Shown: positions 1 through 7,156 of the stretch, piece after piece
Layout: every line of letters begins with the position of its first letter
Numbering within the stretch: position 1 is the first letter of the stretch
Assembly: GCF_041751335.1 (NCBI RefSeq)
Contig: NZ_JBGSXS010000067.1
Coordinates: 1 to 43,505 of the forward strand
Direction: 5' to 3'
Source: Aquiflexum sp041751335
GTDB lineage: Bacteria > Bacteroidota > Bacteroidia > Cytophagales > Cyclobacteriaceae
DNA: 43,505 bases
Translations under genes and position numbers: made by a program
Notes under the pieces: generated by a model
What the model saw: only the letters and a program-made list of their open reading frames with translations
What the model was told of the DNA's origin: nothing
Database searches by the model: none

Positions 1-276
1 TCTTTCGGAATTGGTTATGGGAAGAGTTTTATTACCAAGGAATACAGTTATGATACCGGAGGATATTTGATAACTTCATTAGGAGGAAATATCACGATAA
101 GCAGGAAATTTTCATTGGTTTCGGATCTATTAATCAATACAAAAAGGCGAGCAGTGGCAGCAGGATTACTGGCAGCAAGGGGAAGGTTTAATAATTTTTA
201 TATTGAAGGGGGAATTACACTCCCTAGACGACCATTTCCTTATTTAGGATTTGGCTCCAACATTTTAAGGAAATAA
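1..276 (+). CDS. C-terminal end of an outer-membrane-type protein (5' truncated)
   Basis: The reading frame is open from base 1 to a TAA at 274-276 and encodes 91 residues, so the true start lies before the window. Alternating polar and hydrophobic stretches with Gly/Tyr-rich turns (SFGIGYGKSF, FYIEGGITL, YLGFGSNIL) look like the last strands of a beta-barrel, and the frame ends close to an aromatic/leucine strand as such proteins do. The TTG at 67 is an internal codon, not a start. The stop codon directly abuts the stop of the convergent VOC gene. Family cannot be named from this fragment. Confidence 0.6.
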   Translation, partial: SFGIGYGKSFITKEYSYDTGGYLITSLGGNITISRKFSLVSDLLINTKRRAVAAGLLAARGRFNNFYIEGGITLPRRPFPYLGFGSNILRK

Positions 277-666
277 TCAACCCCAAATCCCCACGGGCAC
301 AATCTCCAGCACATGACCAAAAGGATCTTCAAAGTAAAAGCTTTTCTGTTTGTCTCCCCATTCCTGTTCATGGGTGATGGTGATTCCTCTTTCCAACAAA
401 ACAGATTTGGTTTTTAGGTAATCTTTTTTTCCCACTTCAAAAGCAACATGCTGCTTTCCAATGGCATAATGAGGGGGGAGATTTTCTTCATCTTTGGTGG
501 CTTCAGGGATAAAGCATAGCAAAACTGAAGTACCACATCTGAAAAAAATATGCCTATTCCCGACCTTGGAGATAATAGGCATCTCTAAAATTTCTCCATA
601 AAAGTTTTCTGCTAAATCAAGATCGGAGATATATAGGCAGGTTTCTTTGATTTGGGTATATATCAT
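277..666 (-). CDS. VOC-fold (glyoxalase/bleomycin-resistance/dioxygenase superfamily) protein
   Basis: 129 residues, the usual length of a single-domain VOC protein with two beta-alpha-beta-beta-beta modules. The N-terminal module shows the typical strand, DLDLAENFYGE helix and a ~FFRCG strand pattern. The C-terminal module has KQHVAFEV and ends with DPFGHVLEIVPV, where His and Glu are the expected metal ligands. The position that is often the first metal His is Cys in ETCLYISDL, which is frequent in this superfamily. Substrate cannot be predicted: candidates include small-molecule dioxygenase, isomerase or thiol-transferase functions. The ATG at 666 follows a small open frame whose stop is 7 bases upstream, which hints at coupling with what remains of an upstream gene. 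Confidence 0.85.
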   Translation of the reverse strand: MIYTQIKETCLYISDLDLAENFYGEILEMPIISKVGNRHIFFRCGTSVLLCFIPEATKDEENLPPHYAIGKQHVAFEVGKKDYLKTKSVLLERGITITHEQEWGDKQKSFYFEDPFGHVLEIVPVGIWG

Positions 667-673
667 AATAAAA

Positions 674-820
674 TTAGTGGTTATCCGCTTCTTTGCCAGT
701 AACCCAATATTCTACTTCAAACAGACCTTCTGCCTGTCCAATAGGTAAGGAAGTCCGAAGTCGGATGTCCGAAGTGCCGGGCATTTTAGTTTCCCAGCGA
801 GAACTATATTGCATTAACAT
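674..820 (-). CDS. Possible small ORF or 3' remnant of a gene ahead of the VOC gene
   Basis: On the minus strand a frame is open from about 847 to a TAA at 674-676. It reads 48 residues from an ATG at 820 and ends in the well-formed stretch GLFEVEYWVTGKEADNH. It stops 7 bases before the VOC start. The heptad array at 751-780 lies inside it in frame, encoding TSDIRLRTS. The residues on both sides look protein-like, but no family is recognised and there is no obvious ribosome binding site. It may be the degraded end of a longer gene. Confidence 0.25.
   Translation of the reverse strand: MLMQYSSRWETKMPGTSDIRLRTSLPIGQAEGLFEVEYWVTGKEADNH
751..780. repeat. Heptad tandem array, AAGTCCG-type
   Basis: Four consecutive 7-8 bp units vary around AAGTCCG and AAGTCGG, ending in GTGCCGG. 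It is one of at least six 7-bp-period arrays in the window; units of the same AAGTCNG type recur at 32894-32921. The rest of the 667-1005 gap holds only the small open frame listed separately and, on the plus strand, the leader of the DUF4221 gene. Confidence 0.6.
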
Positions 821-1005
821 TATATTGGCATCATTGCTTCTATACAGTTAAAATTTACTAAAAATTTATTCTTGGTTCAATGTGAATGTGGGGTATAGCT
901 TTATGTTGTTTTAATGTTTGGATTTTTTGGCTTGAACGGCAAGTACTTATTAAACGAGATTGTTAATTTTCATTATTTCCCTTACCTTGTAGTTTGAAAA
1001 AAAAT

Positions 1006-2154
1006 ATGAAATATAAACTATACCTTTCAGCCCTTTCTTTATTGTCCTTTTTGCTTTTTTCAAACTGTAATGAAAAAGTTGAAGAATCCGGTGATTCTCA
1101 AGAAGCCTTTGTTGTCAGCAATAAAATAAAATCATTTGAATTGCCCGCCGAAATCGGCCATTTCAATATGCAGTCATTTCAGGATGAAAATTCATTTCTC
1201 TATTTTTTTGATTATAAAACCAATGCGCTTTTGATTTATTCTTTGGAAAATGATCAATTAGAAAAGCACTTTGTTTTTGAAATGGAAGGCCCTAATGGAC
1301 TTGGGGGCAATGTCCTTGGTTTTTATGCAGAAAGCCCAAATGAACTTTATTTTTCTACAGGAGTAAATACCATTTTGAAATATGATGGTAATGGAATACT
1401 TCAGGAAAAACTTTCCCTGAATACTAAATCCCTCGAAAAGGATGGTGCAAGTTTATTTTCAAATATTTTTATCAAAAACGGGGATGATTTTTATTTTGCG
1501 GCATTCCCGATGGTTTTTGCATGGACGGAGTTAAGCCCCGAGGAATTGACTAAGATTCCTAATCTTTTGAAATACAATTTGGATGAGAAAGATTTTATTC
1601 CAATGAGCTACTTTCCTGATGAGTTTGTAGGCACTAATCTCAATAAATCTATATTTCCACTTCTGAGCAAAGGTCCGGATGGGACTCCCATGATCAATAT
1701 GAATTTCAGGAATATTTATCATTTTAAGGATGAGGAGATCCTTTCAAGCCCGGCTGCACATTCCAAGTTTCCCCACGACCCGCCTTTGTCTTCAAGCCCT
1801 AATATGTTTGAAGATATGCCCGAAATCATGAGAATGGTGAGTTATACTGATATCTATACATCCTTGATTTATCTGGAAGATCTGGATATGATGGTAAGGG
1901 TGGCAAAGTATGAAGATATACCTGAAGGCGAGTTTGGACCTGAAATCCATATTGCCTCCAAGTGGGGTTTGGTTTTTTTGGATGCTGAATTCAATAAAAT
2001 AGGGGAGTTGGACCTGGAGGAAAACCAATTCAATGGAACCTACGTTTTCGGCAATCAAGAGGGGATTTGGGTTTCCACAGATCACCCTGATAACCCCGAG
2101 CTTTCAGAGGATTATTTGAGATTTAGGTTGATTTTGTTGAATGATGACCGATGA
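1006..2154 (+). CDS. DUF4221 family lipoprotein
   Basis: 382 residues. I prefer the ATG at 1006 (MKYKLYLSAL) over an in-frame TTG at 994, because it gives a compact signal peptide ending in the lipobox LFSNC; Cys would be lipidated and anchor the protein in the envelope. The body has repeated beta-strand blocks (FLYFFDYKTN, LLIYSLEND, ILKYDGNG, WGLVFLDAEFNKIGELDL) suggestive of a beta-propeller, matching the DUF4221 proteins abundant in Cyclobacteriaceae. Function is unknown. The last codons and the TGA fall inside the GATGACC heptad array, so the C-terminus (NDDR) is encoded by repeat DNA and its length could drift. A weak promoter (TTG near 959, TACCTTG near 985) may precede it. Confidence 0.75.
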   Translation: MKYKLYLSALSLLSFLLFSNCNEKVEESGDSQEAFVVSNKIKSFELPAEIGHFNMQSFQDENSFLYFFDYKTNALLIYSLENDQLEKHFVFEMEGPNGLGGNVLGFYAESPNELYFSTGVNTILKYDGNGILQEKLSLNTKSLEKDGASLFSNIFIKNGDDFYFAAFPMVFAWTELSPEELTKIPNLLKYNLDEKDFIPMSYFPDEFVGTNLNKSIFPLLSKGPDGTPMINMNFRNIYHFKDEEILSSPAAHSKFPHDPPLSSSPNMFEDMPEIMRMVSYTDIYTSLIYLEDLDMMVRVAKYEDIPEGEFGPEIHIASKWGLVFLDAEFNKIGELDLEENQFNGTYVFGNQEGIWVSTDHPDNPELSEDYLRFRLILLNDDR

Positions 2155-2170
2155 CCGATGACCGATGACG
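2143..2170. repeat. Heptad tandem array, GATGACC x4
   Basis: Four adjacent units of GATGACC (the last ends in G) at 2143, 2150, 2157 and 2164. The array contains the stop codon of the DUF4221 gene. Its reverse complement, GGTCATC, reappears near 2757-2775 at the end of the 2641-2794 array, so the two lie as inverted copies around an otherwise non-coding interval. Confidence 0.9.
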
Positions 2171-2640
2171 CGTTTAAATTTTCATCCATCTTTAAAGAGG
2201 TTAAATAAACCTTTTTCTAAAAATTCTCTGATATTAATCAAAATGCCCTTTGGAAATATCATCGTTCAATCTACAGAAAAAAATCTCTCACATTTACTCT
2301 GATTCCAATTGGAAAATTGACCAGTTTAAATCGTTCGAGCCATGCCTCCGGCAGGAAATCATAAGGCACTTCGGGGAACCTTAGCTCCATCCAGGTCCCG
2401 GCAATAAATTACCGGGCTATTACAATCGGTATCGGTCATGTCCGCCTGAATGACCAGTTGGAAAGGCCTACGGCATTCTGCCTTTATATTCTCGCTCCTT
2501 GGCTCCCCGATAATCATGGCAGGCTTTAGTTTTTGAGTCCAGCGTCTCCTTAGATGTCTCCTGCCGTCGACATGACAAGGAAAAGTCTCTATCATTCTTT
2601 TAACTTTTCTGTTTACCCAAACTTAACAGGTGTCTCTATT
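2171..2640. other. Non-coding interval with hairpin-forming, REP-like sequence
   Basis: No convincing gene. A 78-codon minus frame at 2359-2595 is Arg/Cys-rich with no recognisable fold and is not called. At about 2394-2414 CCCGGCAA and TTACCGGG form a hairpin with a 4-base loop and one mismatch. The stretch 2335-2480 (catgcctccggcagg, cttcggggaacc) has locally higher GC and looks like a dispersed intergenic repeat. No second copy occurs in this window, so this is an impression, not a demonstrated family. Confidence 0.4.
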
Positions 2641-2794
2641 TTCTTGGTTCTCGGTTCTCGCATCTCGCCTCTAATCTCTCGCTTCTCGCATCTTGTTTCT
2701 TGTTTCTAATTCCCCATCTCGGCTCTCGCTTCTCGCATCTCACCTCTGACCCAACATCGGTCATCGGTCATCCAACATCAATCATCTACCCATT
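2641..2794. repeat. Heptad tandem array, 22 degenerate units in unbroken phase
   Basis: From 2641 the sequence can be cut into 22 successive 7-mers without one phase slip. The consensus drifts from TTCTCGC through CTCGCTT to GTCATCG. Exact repeats occur at multiples of seven, for example TTCTCGC at 2655 and 2683. The array runs into the last codons of metX, whose stop is at 2786-2788. This is the longest and clearest member of the heptad family in the window. Confidence 0.9.
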
Positions 2795-3841
2795 CCCCTC
2801 CAAATAAAACCCCTGCAAAATATATTGCAGCTGTCCGTATTCAATCAGGAAAGCGTCGTGGCCGGAGGATGAATGGATTTCGTGGTAGGATCCTTTTTGG
2901 ACGTGTTTGGCTATAAACTGGGATTCTTCTTTTAGAAACAACAGGTCACGGTCAACTCCGATTGCCAATACTTTTGAGGGTATTTCTGAGAGGGCTTTTT
3001 CCATTCCTCCTCTGCCTCTTCCGATGTCGTGGCTGTCCATGGTTTTGCTTAACACCCAATAGGAAAATGCATTGAAGCGATTGGCCAATTTTTGTCCTTG
3101 ATATCTCAGGTAGGATGAAATGCGGAAATTGTCCAGTTTCTCATCTTTGTCGGATTGTTTCAGTGCAAAATCTTCAGGATGCCTATAGGAGAGCATGGCA
3201 ATTGCCCGGGCTGCTTCCAATCCTTTTTTTCCGGCATCGGGATGGTTTTGCCCCCAAGTACTGTCCGCCTCGATGGACATTCTCTGCGTTTCGTTGAATC
3301 CAATGGTCCAAGGGGAAGTTTTTGGATTGGAGGCAAGGATAATGGTGTTTTTGACTTTGTTTTGAAGTAGGTGCGCCCATTCCAAGGCTACCTGACCACC
3401 CAAGGAGCCACCGATAATAGTGTTGGCCTGAGAAATGCCTAAATGTTCACGCAGCTTGTCCAAGGATGCTGCTAAGTCTCTTGTACTGAGGTTGGGGAAA
3501 TCATAGTAATAAGGTTTACCTGTTTCTGGATTAATGGAAAGTGGATTTGTAGAACCATAGCAGGATCCCAAAAGATTGGCGCAAACAATAAAGTATTTTG
3601 TAGGATCATAAAATTTGTCTTCCCCCACAATTCCGTTCCACCATTCCTGTACATTGGCATCTCCGGTAAGCGCATGGATGACCCATACCACATTGTCTTT
3701 TGAGGTGGTCAAATGTCCTTGGGTGGTATAAGCAATTTCAAATCCCGGCAGAGATTCTCCGGATTCCAGTTCAAATTCACCTTCATGCTTGTAGGTTTCA
3801 TGCGCCATATCTATAATCAGGTAATTACTTTCTAAATTCAT
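2786..3841 (-). CDS. metX: Homoserine O-acetyltransferase
   Basis: 351 residues, normal for MetX. It transfers acetyl from acetyl-CoA to homoserine, supplying O-acetylhomoserine for direct sulfhydrylation in methionine synthesis; cytosolic. It is an alpha/beta-hydrolase fold: oxyanion region VIHALTGD (about 54-61), nucleophile Ser146 in GGSLGG, an Asp in GVDRDLLF (about 288) and His in SSSGHDAFL (about 328). The substrate-site LLGSCYGSTNP motif is typical of MetX. It lies directly downstream of metY, 66 bases apart with a palindrome between, and should share the SAM-I-controlled transcript. The 3' end of the gene merges with a heptad array. Discrimination from serine or succinyl-type relatives rests on context with metY. 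Confidence 0.93.
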   Translation of the reverse strand: MNLESNYLIIDMAHETYKHEGEFELESGESLPGFEIAYTTQGHLTTSKDNVVWVIHALTGDANVQEWWNGIVGEDKFYDPTKYFIVCANLLGSCYGSTNPLSINPETGKPYYYDFPNLSTRDLAASLDKLREHLGISQANTIIGGSLGGQVALEWAHLLQNKVKNTIILASNPKTSPWTIGFNETQRMSIEADSTWGQNHPDAGKKGLEAARAIAMLSYRHPEDFALKQSDKDEKLDNFRISSYLRYQGQKLANRFNAFSYWVLSKTMDSHDIGRGRGGMEKALSEIPSKVLAIGVDRDLLFLKEESQFIAKHVQKGSYHEIHSSSGHDAFLIEYGQLQYILQGFYLEGNG

Positions 3842-3863
3842 TGTACTTAACTAATGGGTAATG

Positions 3864-3896
3864 AAACCTGGCAGGTCTTCAAGACCTGCCAGGTTT
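3864..3896. repeat. Perfect 33-bp palindrome between metY and metX
   Basis: Two 16-base arms (AAACCTGGCAGGTCTT and its exact complement) surround a single C at 3880. It sits in the 66-base gap between the metY stop and the metX start. There is no T-run on either side, so it is unlikely to be a simple terminator. It may be a mobile palindromic repeat, or an RNA hairpin that adjusts metX expression relative to metY. Confidence 0.9.
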
Positions 3897-3907
3897 ATTT
3901 TTAAGTT

Positions 3908-5212
3908 TTAGGCGATACTATCAAAAGCCTGCTGCAAATCTGCTTTGATATCTTCTATATGTTCGATCCCAAGGGAAATTCTTAATTGGGTAGGAGTAAC
4001 ACCTGCTGCAATCTGCTCCTCTTCACTCAGCTGTTGGTGGGTAGTAGCGGATGGTTGGATGATTAATGTTTTAGCATCGCCGACATTGGCCAAATGAGAT
4101 ATCAATGTAAGGTTATTGATGAAATTGGAAGCATCTTCTTTGCTGCCTTTCAATTCAAAACTTAAAACACCACCAAAACCATTTGGAAGGTATTTCAAGG
4201 CAAGTGCATGGTAAGGGGAAGATTTTAACCCGGGATAATTTACTTTTTGTACCTGAGGGTGCTTTTCCAACCATTCGGCAATCGCCAAAGCATTGTCCAC
4301 AGTTCTCTGAACCCGCAGTGACAGTGTTTCCAGTCCCTGTAATAAAAGGAAGGAGTTAAACGGACTCAATGCAGGTCCAAAATCCCTTAATCCTTCAACT
4401 CTTGCCCTGATTGCAAATGCGACATTTGGCAATCCTAATGGATTATTATCACCAAAAACTTCCCAGAATTTCAGGCCATGGTATCCCTCGGATGGCTCGG
4501 TGAACTGTGCAAACTTGCCATTTCCCCAATTGTAATTGCCTCCATCGACGATGATCCCACCAATGGAAGTGCCATGGCCACCGATCCATTTAGTGGCAGA
4601 AGCGGTCACGATGTTGGCACCGTGTTTTAAAGGTTGGAAAAGATAGCCGCCTGCACCGAAGGTATTGTCTACGATTAAAGGCAGGTCATGTTTTTTAGCC
4701 AATGCAGCTATTGATTCAAAATCAGGAATATTGAATTCCGGATTGCCTATGGTTTCCAGATAGATGGCTTTGGTCTTGTCATCGATGAGACCTTCAAAAT
4801 CTTTTGCATGGTTTCCTTTTGCAAACCTTGCTTCGATGCCTATCCTCTTGAATGCGACTTTGAATTGATTGTAAGTACCACCATACAAAAAGGAAGTGGA
4901 AACAAAGTTTTCTCCTGTCTGAAGGATATTGTTTAAGGCCAAAAACTGTGCTGCTTGTCCAGAGGCTGTAGCAAGGGCGGCAACGCCACCTTCCAAAGCG
5001 GCCATTCTTTGCTCAAACACATCAGTGGTCGGGTTCATGATCCGGGTGTAAATATTTCCAAACTCCTTCAGCGCAAATAAGTTGGCACCGTGCTCGGCTG
5101 AGTTGAAGACATAAGAGGTGGTCTGATAGATGGGAACTGCCCTTGAATTGGTTGTGGGGTCAGGTGCCTGTCCGGCATGTAATTGAAGCGTTTCGAATCG
5201 GTAAGTTGACAT
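3908..5212 (-). CDS. metY: O-acetylhomoserine sulfhydrylase (aminocarboxypropyltransferase)
   Basis: 434 residues, the length typical of the bacterial MetY group of the Cys/Met PLP-enzyme family. It makes homocysteine from O-acetylhomoserine and sulfide. Seen: YTRIMNPTTDVFEQRMAALE, the PLP-phosphate region ALATASGQAA, NTFGAGGYLFQP, and the Schiff-base lysine in SATKWIGGHGTS (about residue 208). C-terminal SLGIEHIEDI closes the family pattern. It is the first gene after a SAM-I riboswitch and is followed by metX, giving the two-step acetylhomoserine route. A cystathionine-gamma-synthase assignment is less likely because of length and the characteristic MetY insertions. Confidence 0.95.
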   Translation of the reverse strand: MSTYRFETLQLHAGQAPDPTTNSRAVPIYQTTSYVFNSAEHGANLFALKEFGNIYTRIMNPTTDVFEQRMAALEGGVAALATASGQAAQFLALNNILQTGENFVSTSFLYGGTYNQFKVAFKRIGIEARFAKGNHAKDFEGLIDDKTKAIYLETIGNPEFNIPDFESIAALAKKHDLPLIVDNTFGAGGYLFQPLKHGANIVTASATKWIGGHGTSIGGIIVDGGNYNWGNGKFAQFTEPSEGYHGLKFWEVFGDNNPLGLPNVAFAIRARVEGLRDFGPALSPFNSFLLLQGLETLSLRVQRTVDNALAIAEWLEKHPQVQKVNYPGLKSSPYHALALKYLPNGFGGVLSFELKGSKEDASNFINNLTLISHLANVGDAKTLIIQPSATTHQQLSEEEQIAAGVTPTQLRISLGIEHIEDIKADLQQAFDSIA

Positions 5213-5401
5213 AATTGATGATGTTTATAGGTTAAATTGAAGATACAAATTAGTAAATCCCATAGGATAAATGGGGTTGATGTAAAAGTTTATTTTAACC
5301 AACGCATATAACAACAAAACCAACAACATTGGCAAAATGGAGTTGTGATTTGGTAGAAAACTTTGAAATTGGGAATTGCTTTTTTCGGATTCATCATGTC
5401 T

Positions 5402-5519
5402 GGAATTTATATTTCCAACTGGGAATATGCCCATTTGGCAGGAATTGGCACCTTTTCAACGAATCGAATGGTTGCCAGAGGGTCATCGAGCCTGTCTCTA
5501 ACCTCTTCTGTATAAATCC
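5402..5519 (-). promoter_or_regulatory. SAM-I riboswitch (S-box) controlling metYX
   Basis: Read on the minus strand, the segment has the SAM-I core blocks in order: GAGG with a purine-rich run, CTCGATGACC, TCTGGCAACC, then AAGGTGCCAATTCCTGCC. The ends pair as P1: GGATTTATA at the 5' side with TATAAATTCC at the 3' side (one bulged T). It ends about 190 bases before the metY start. By the known S-box mechanism, SAM binding should lower metY/metX expression. I could not identify the expression platform: no clear terminator with a T-run is visible between 5213 and 5401, so control of translation or a cryptic terminator is possible. Confidence 0.9.
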
Positions 5520-5550
5520 CAACACTTACATAAAAAGTGCAAGGATGTCA

Positions 5551-5581
5551 CAAAGTAAAATCCGAAAGCTTGTATATGCAA
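5551..5581 (-). promoter_or_regulatory. Candidate promoter of the metYX leader
   Basis: On the minus strand TTG (5579-5581) is followed after 20 bases by TTACTTTG (5551-5558), one base from the Bacteroidota -7 consensus TAnnTTTG. Initiation would fall about 25 bases before the riboswitch P1, which is the right arrangement. No other evidence. Confidence 0.35.
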
Positions 5582-5806
5582 GGGAATGGGGGATTTATTT
5601 TCAATATCACCAATGGAAGTGGTAAAGCCCGTGTTGGAACCAATCAGGCATCAGGTTCTTTAGTCATCAAAAATGGAGCTGCAAATACCTTCAGAGGAGA
5701 AGTAAGCTCCGGAAAAATTGAAATTGAAAATTTAAGCTGGATTTTCAGTTCAGAGCAAAGAGTAAGAAAATCTGCCATGTCCATAATCGGTAATCAGACA
5801 ATTTGA
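5576..5806 (+). pseudogene. Short ORF, probable gene fragment ending in a repeat
   Basis: A 76-residue frame from ATG 5576 that is protein-like in its first 60 residues (GFIFNITNGSGKARVGTN, SLVIKNGAANTFRGEVSSGK), with a beta-rich, glycine-turn pattern. It ends inside the hairpin repeat at 5771, whose bases supply the last residues and stop. Its 5' end overlaps the metY promoter and leader on the other strand. I recognise no family. It is best read as a leftover 3' piece of a plus-strand gene. Confidence 0.25.
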
Positions 5807-5863
5807 TTTCGGATTATAGGTATTGGCAGGGTTTTTATTTTTTTACTATTAAAGATTTTTTCA
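5771..5863 (+). repeat. Hairpin repeat, copy A (boundary of accessory block)
   Basis: It shares a nearly identical 43-base core with 10576-10619 (ctgccatgtccataatc, then taatcagacaatttgattt), followed in both copies by TTGGCAG and a T-rich tail. Outer arms CTGCCA and TGGCAG can pair, so it is a stem-loop with a plus-strand T-run and could act as a plus-strand terminator. Copy A carries an extra ATAGGTA before the right arm. Confidence 0.85.
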
Positions 5864-6095
5864 ATTATGTAATTGAGGGTGGTTAATCAGATCCCAATAA
5901 TATGAGAGAATTTTCTAATAAGAACCCTTTGTTGAGCATTAATAATAAAAAATTTGAGGCGATTTGATAACCGGATTTAAGAGCGATTGTCTTAACTTTT
6001 ATCAACAGCCAAGTGATTGCCTTGGATTATAATTGGTTTTAGAGCTGAATCTCACAAAAGTAATCTGTCAAGGATGTCAATCCTATAAACCTGAT

Positions 6096-6605
6096 TTATT
6101 TCAATTTTATAACATCAATTTTTTCTTCAATGCCTTCAACTTTCATTACGTAACCATTAGAAGTCTTGTAAATGATAACTTGAGGGCTGTATGTATAATG
6201 GTACATATACGCATATGATGATTGTTGCCAAATCTCACCGTTCATCATTTTAAAAATTGTTTCTCCTTCCCATCCTTCAAAGTTACCATCAATTTTATTC
6301 TCCATAACATTTTCTAGTTTTCTACAAATAACCGGATCTTCAAAATCTTCAATGATAAGTTTATAGTCTAATCACTTTTGATAGATTTTCACTTCAGGGC
6401 TTAGGGTTAATACTAATTGGAGTGTTAAATCATTCACAATGTAATAATCTCCATTAAGTGTTTTGAATATATATCCCTGTGAAATAGTCCCATTTATACT
6501 TCCATATAAAGATGTCGTCTCAATATATTTCCAAGAATTCTGAGCGCTTGAAAGAAACGTTGGGATAGTAAGGAATAACAGAATTCCGAGTGTCTTATTT
6601 CTCAT
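6096..6605 (-). pseudogene. Exported two-domain protein split by an in-frame TGA
   Basis: The frame 6096-6605 contains 170 codons with one internal TGA at 6372-6374. Part 1 (77 residues) has a signal peptide (MRNKTLGILLFLTIPTFLSSAQN) and a small domain ending SPEVKIYQK. Part 2 continues in the same frame with LDYKLIIEDFEDPVICRKLENV and a second domain (IDGNFEGWEGETIFKMMNGEIW to IDVIKLK). The two halves are similar: each has a ..GY/GETIFK.LNG or MNG..., then SPxVxIY. So an ancestral tandem-domain protein was interrupted by one nonsense change; the second half might be re-initiated at ATG 6305. The family resembles small secreted proteins of unknown function. Confidence 0.7.
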
Positions 6606-6607
6606 CG

Positions 6608-7155
6608 TTATTCGCAGTTCTTAATTACTTTTTGTAATTTCTTTCTCAAATTAATCCAATTCTCTGAATCCCAATCAGCCGAAATTAGGTTATTAGTATA
6701 GGAATTTAAAGTTTTTTTCATTTTTATCAAGAATATTGTGGCATTTATGCTTTTAGTTGAATCTTCAAATATCTTTCCTTTTCTTTGTATTTTCCAGCCA
6801 CCAGTTGTTTCGGATTGATGTAGAATCCCACACCATACATGCTTATAAAATTGACTTGCATTGTCTTTAAAGTCCACAAACTCTTTTTCTCTAATCAAAA
6901 ATTGTTTAAAAGCCTCTTCACTTCTATTTTTTGTACTTTCCCATCCATTTTTGTATGATTCAATAGACTCAATCATTAGACAACATACAGCCATTATGCT
7001 AAAACCGTTTTTTTGTGTCTTGTCTAAATTATTAATTGGATCTATGTATCTTTCACTAAAAGTTAATTGATGAAAGCAGCAATTTCTTCCTTTTTGGAAT
7101 TTTCTAAAAGATCTTTTAATTGATCTGAATTAACAGTTGATGATAGTAATGTCAT
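6608..7155 (-). pseudogene. Frameshifted HEPN-like gene (about 180 residues when joined)
   Basis: An ATG at 7155 starts 30 residues (MTLLSSTVNSDQLKDLLENS to IAAFIN) that stop at 7063. A different frame, open across the stop, continues as SERYIDPINNLDKTQKNGFSI and then the 128-residue stretch from ATG 6994. Joined, this gives a helical protein of about 180 residues. It contains HVWCGILHQSETTGGW; in an R-x4-H HEPN motif the first residue would be Arg, here Trp. One indel near 7065-7075 explains the break. The start is one base after the stop of the FGase-like gene, so it was the third gene of the operon. It is probably inactive, with both a frameshift and a changed motif. Confidence 0.65.
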
Positions 7156-7156
7156 T

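Noticed and set aside
2359..2595. 78-codon minus-strand ORF
   Set aside because: Arg/Cys-rich composition, overlaps REP-like sequence with a hairpin, no start signal or family.
2641..2794. CRISPR array
   Set aside because: Repeats are 7 bases in tandem without spacers; no cas genes in the window.
5329..5625. 98-codon plus-strand ORF and a 69-codon minus ORF nearby
   Set aside because: They lie in the metY leader and cover the SAM-I aptamer on the opposite strand; no protein-like pattern.
6096..6605. Selenocysteine at the in-frame TGA
   Set aside because: The residue is in a loop of an exported non-redox domain, no SECIS-like stem directly follows, and the neighbouring genes are decaying; a nonsense change is simpler.
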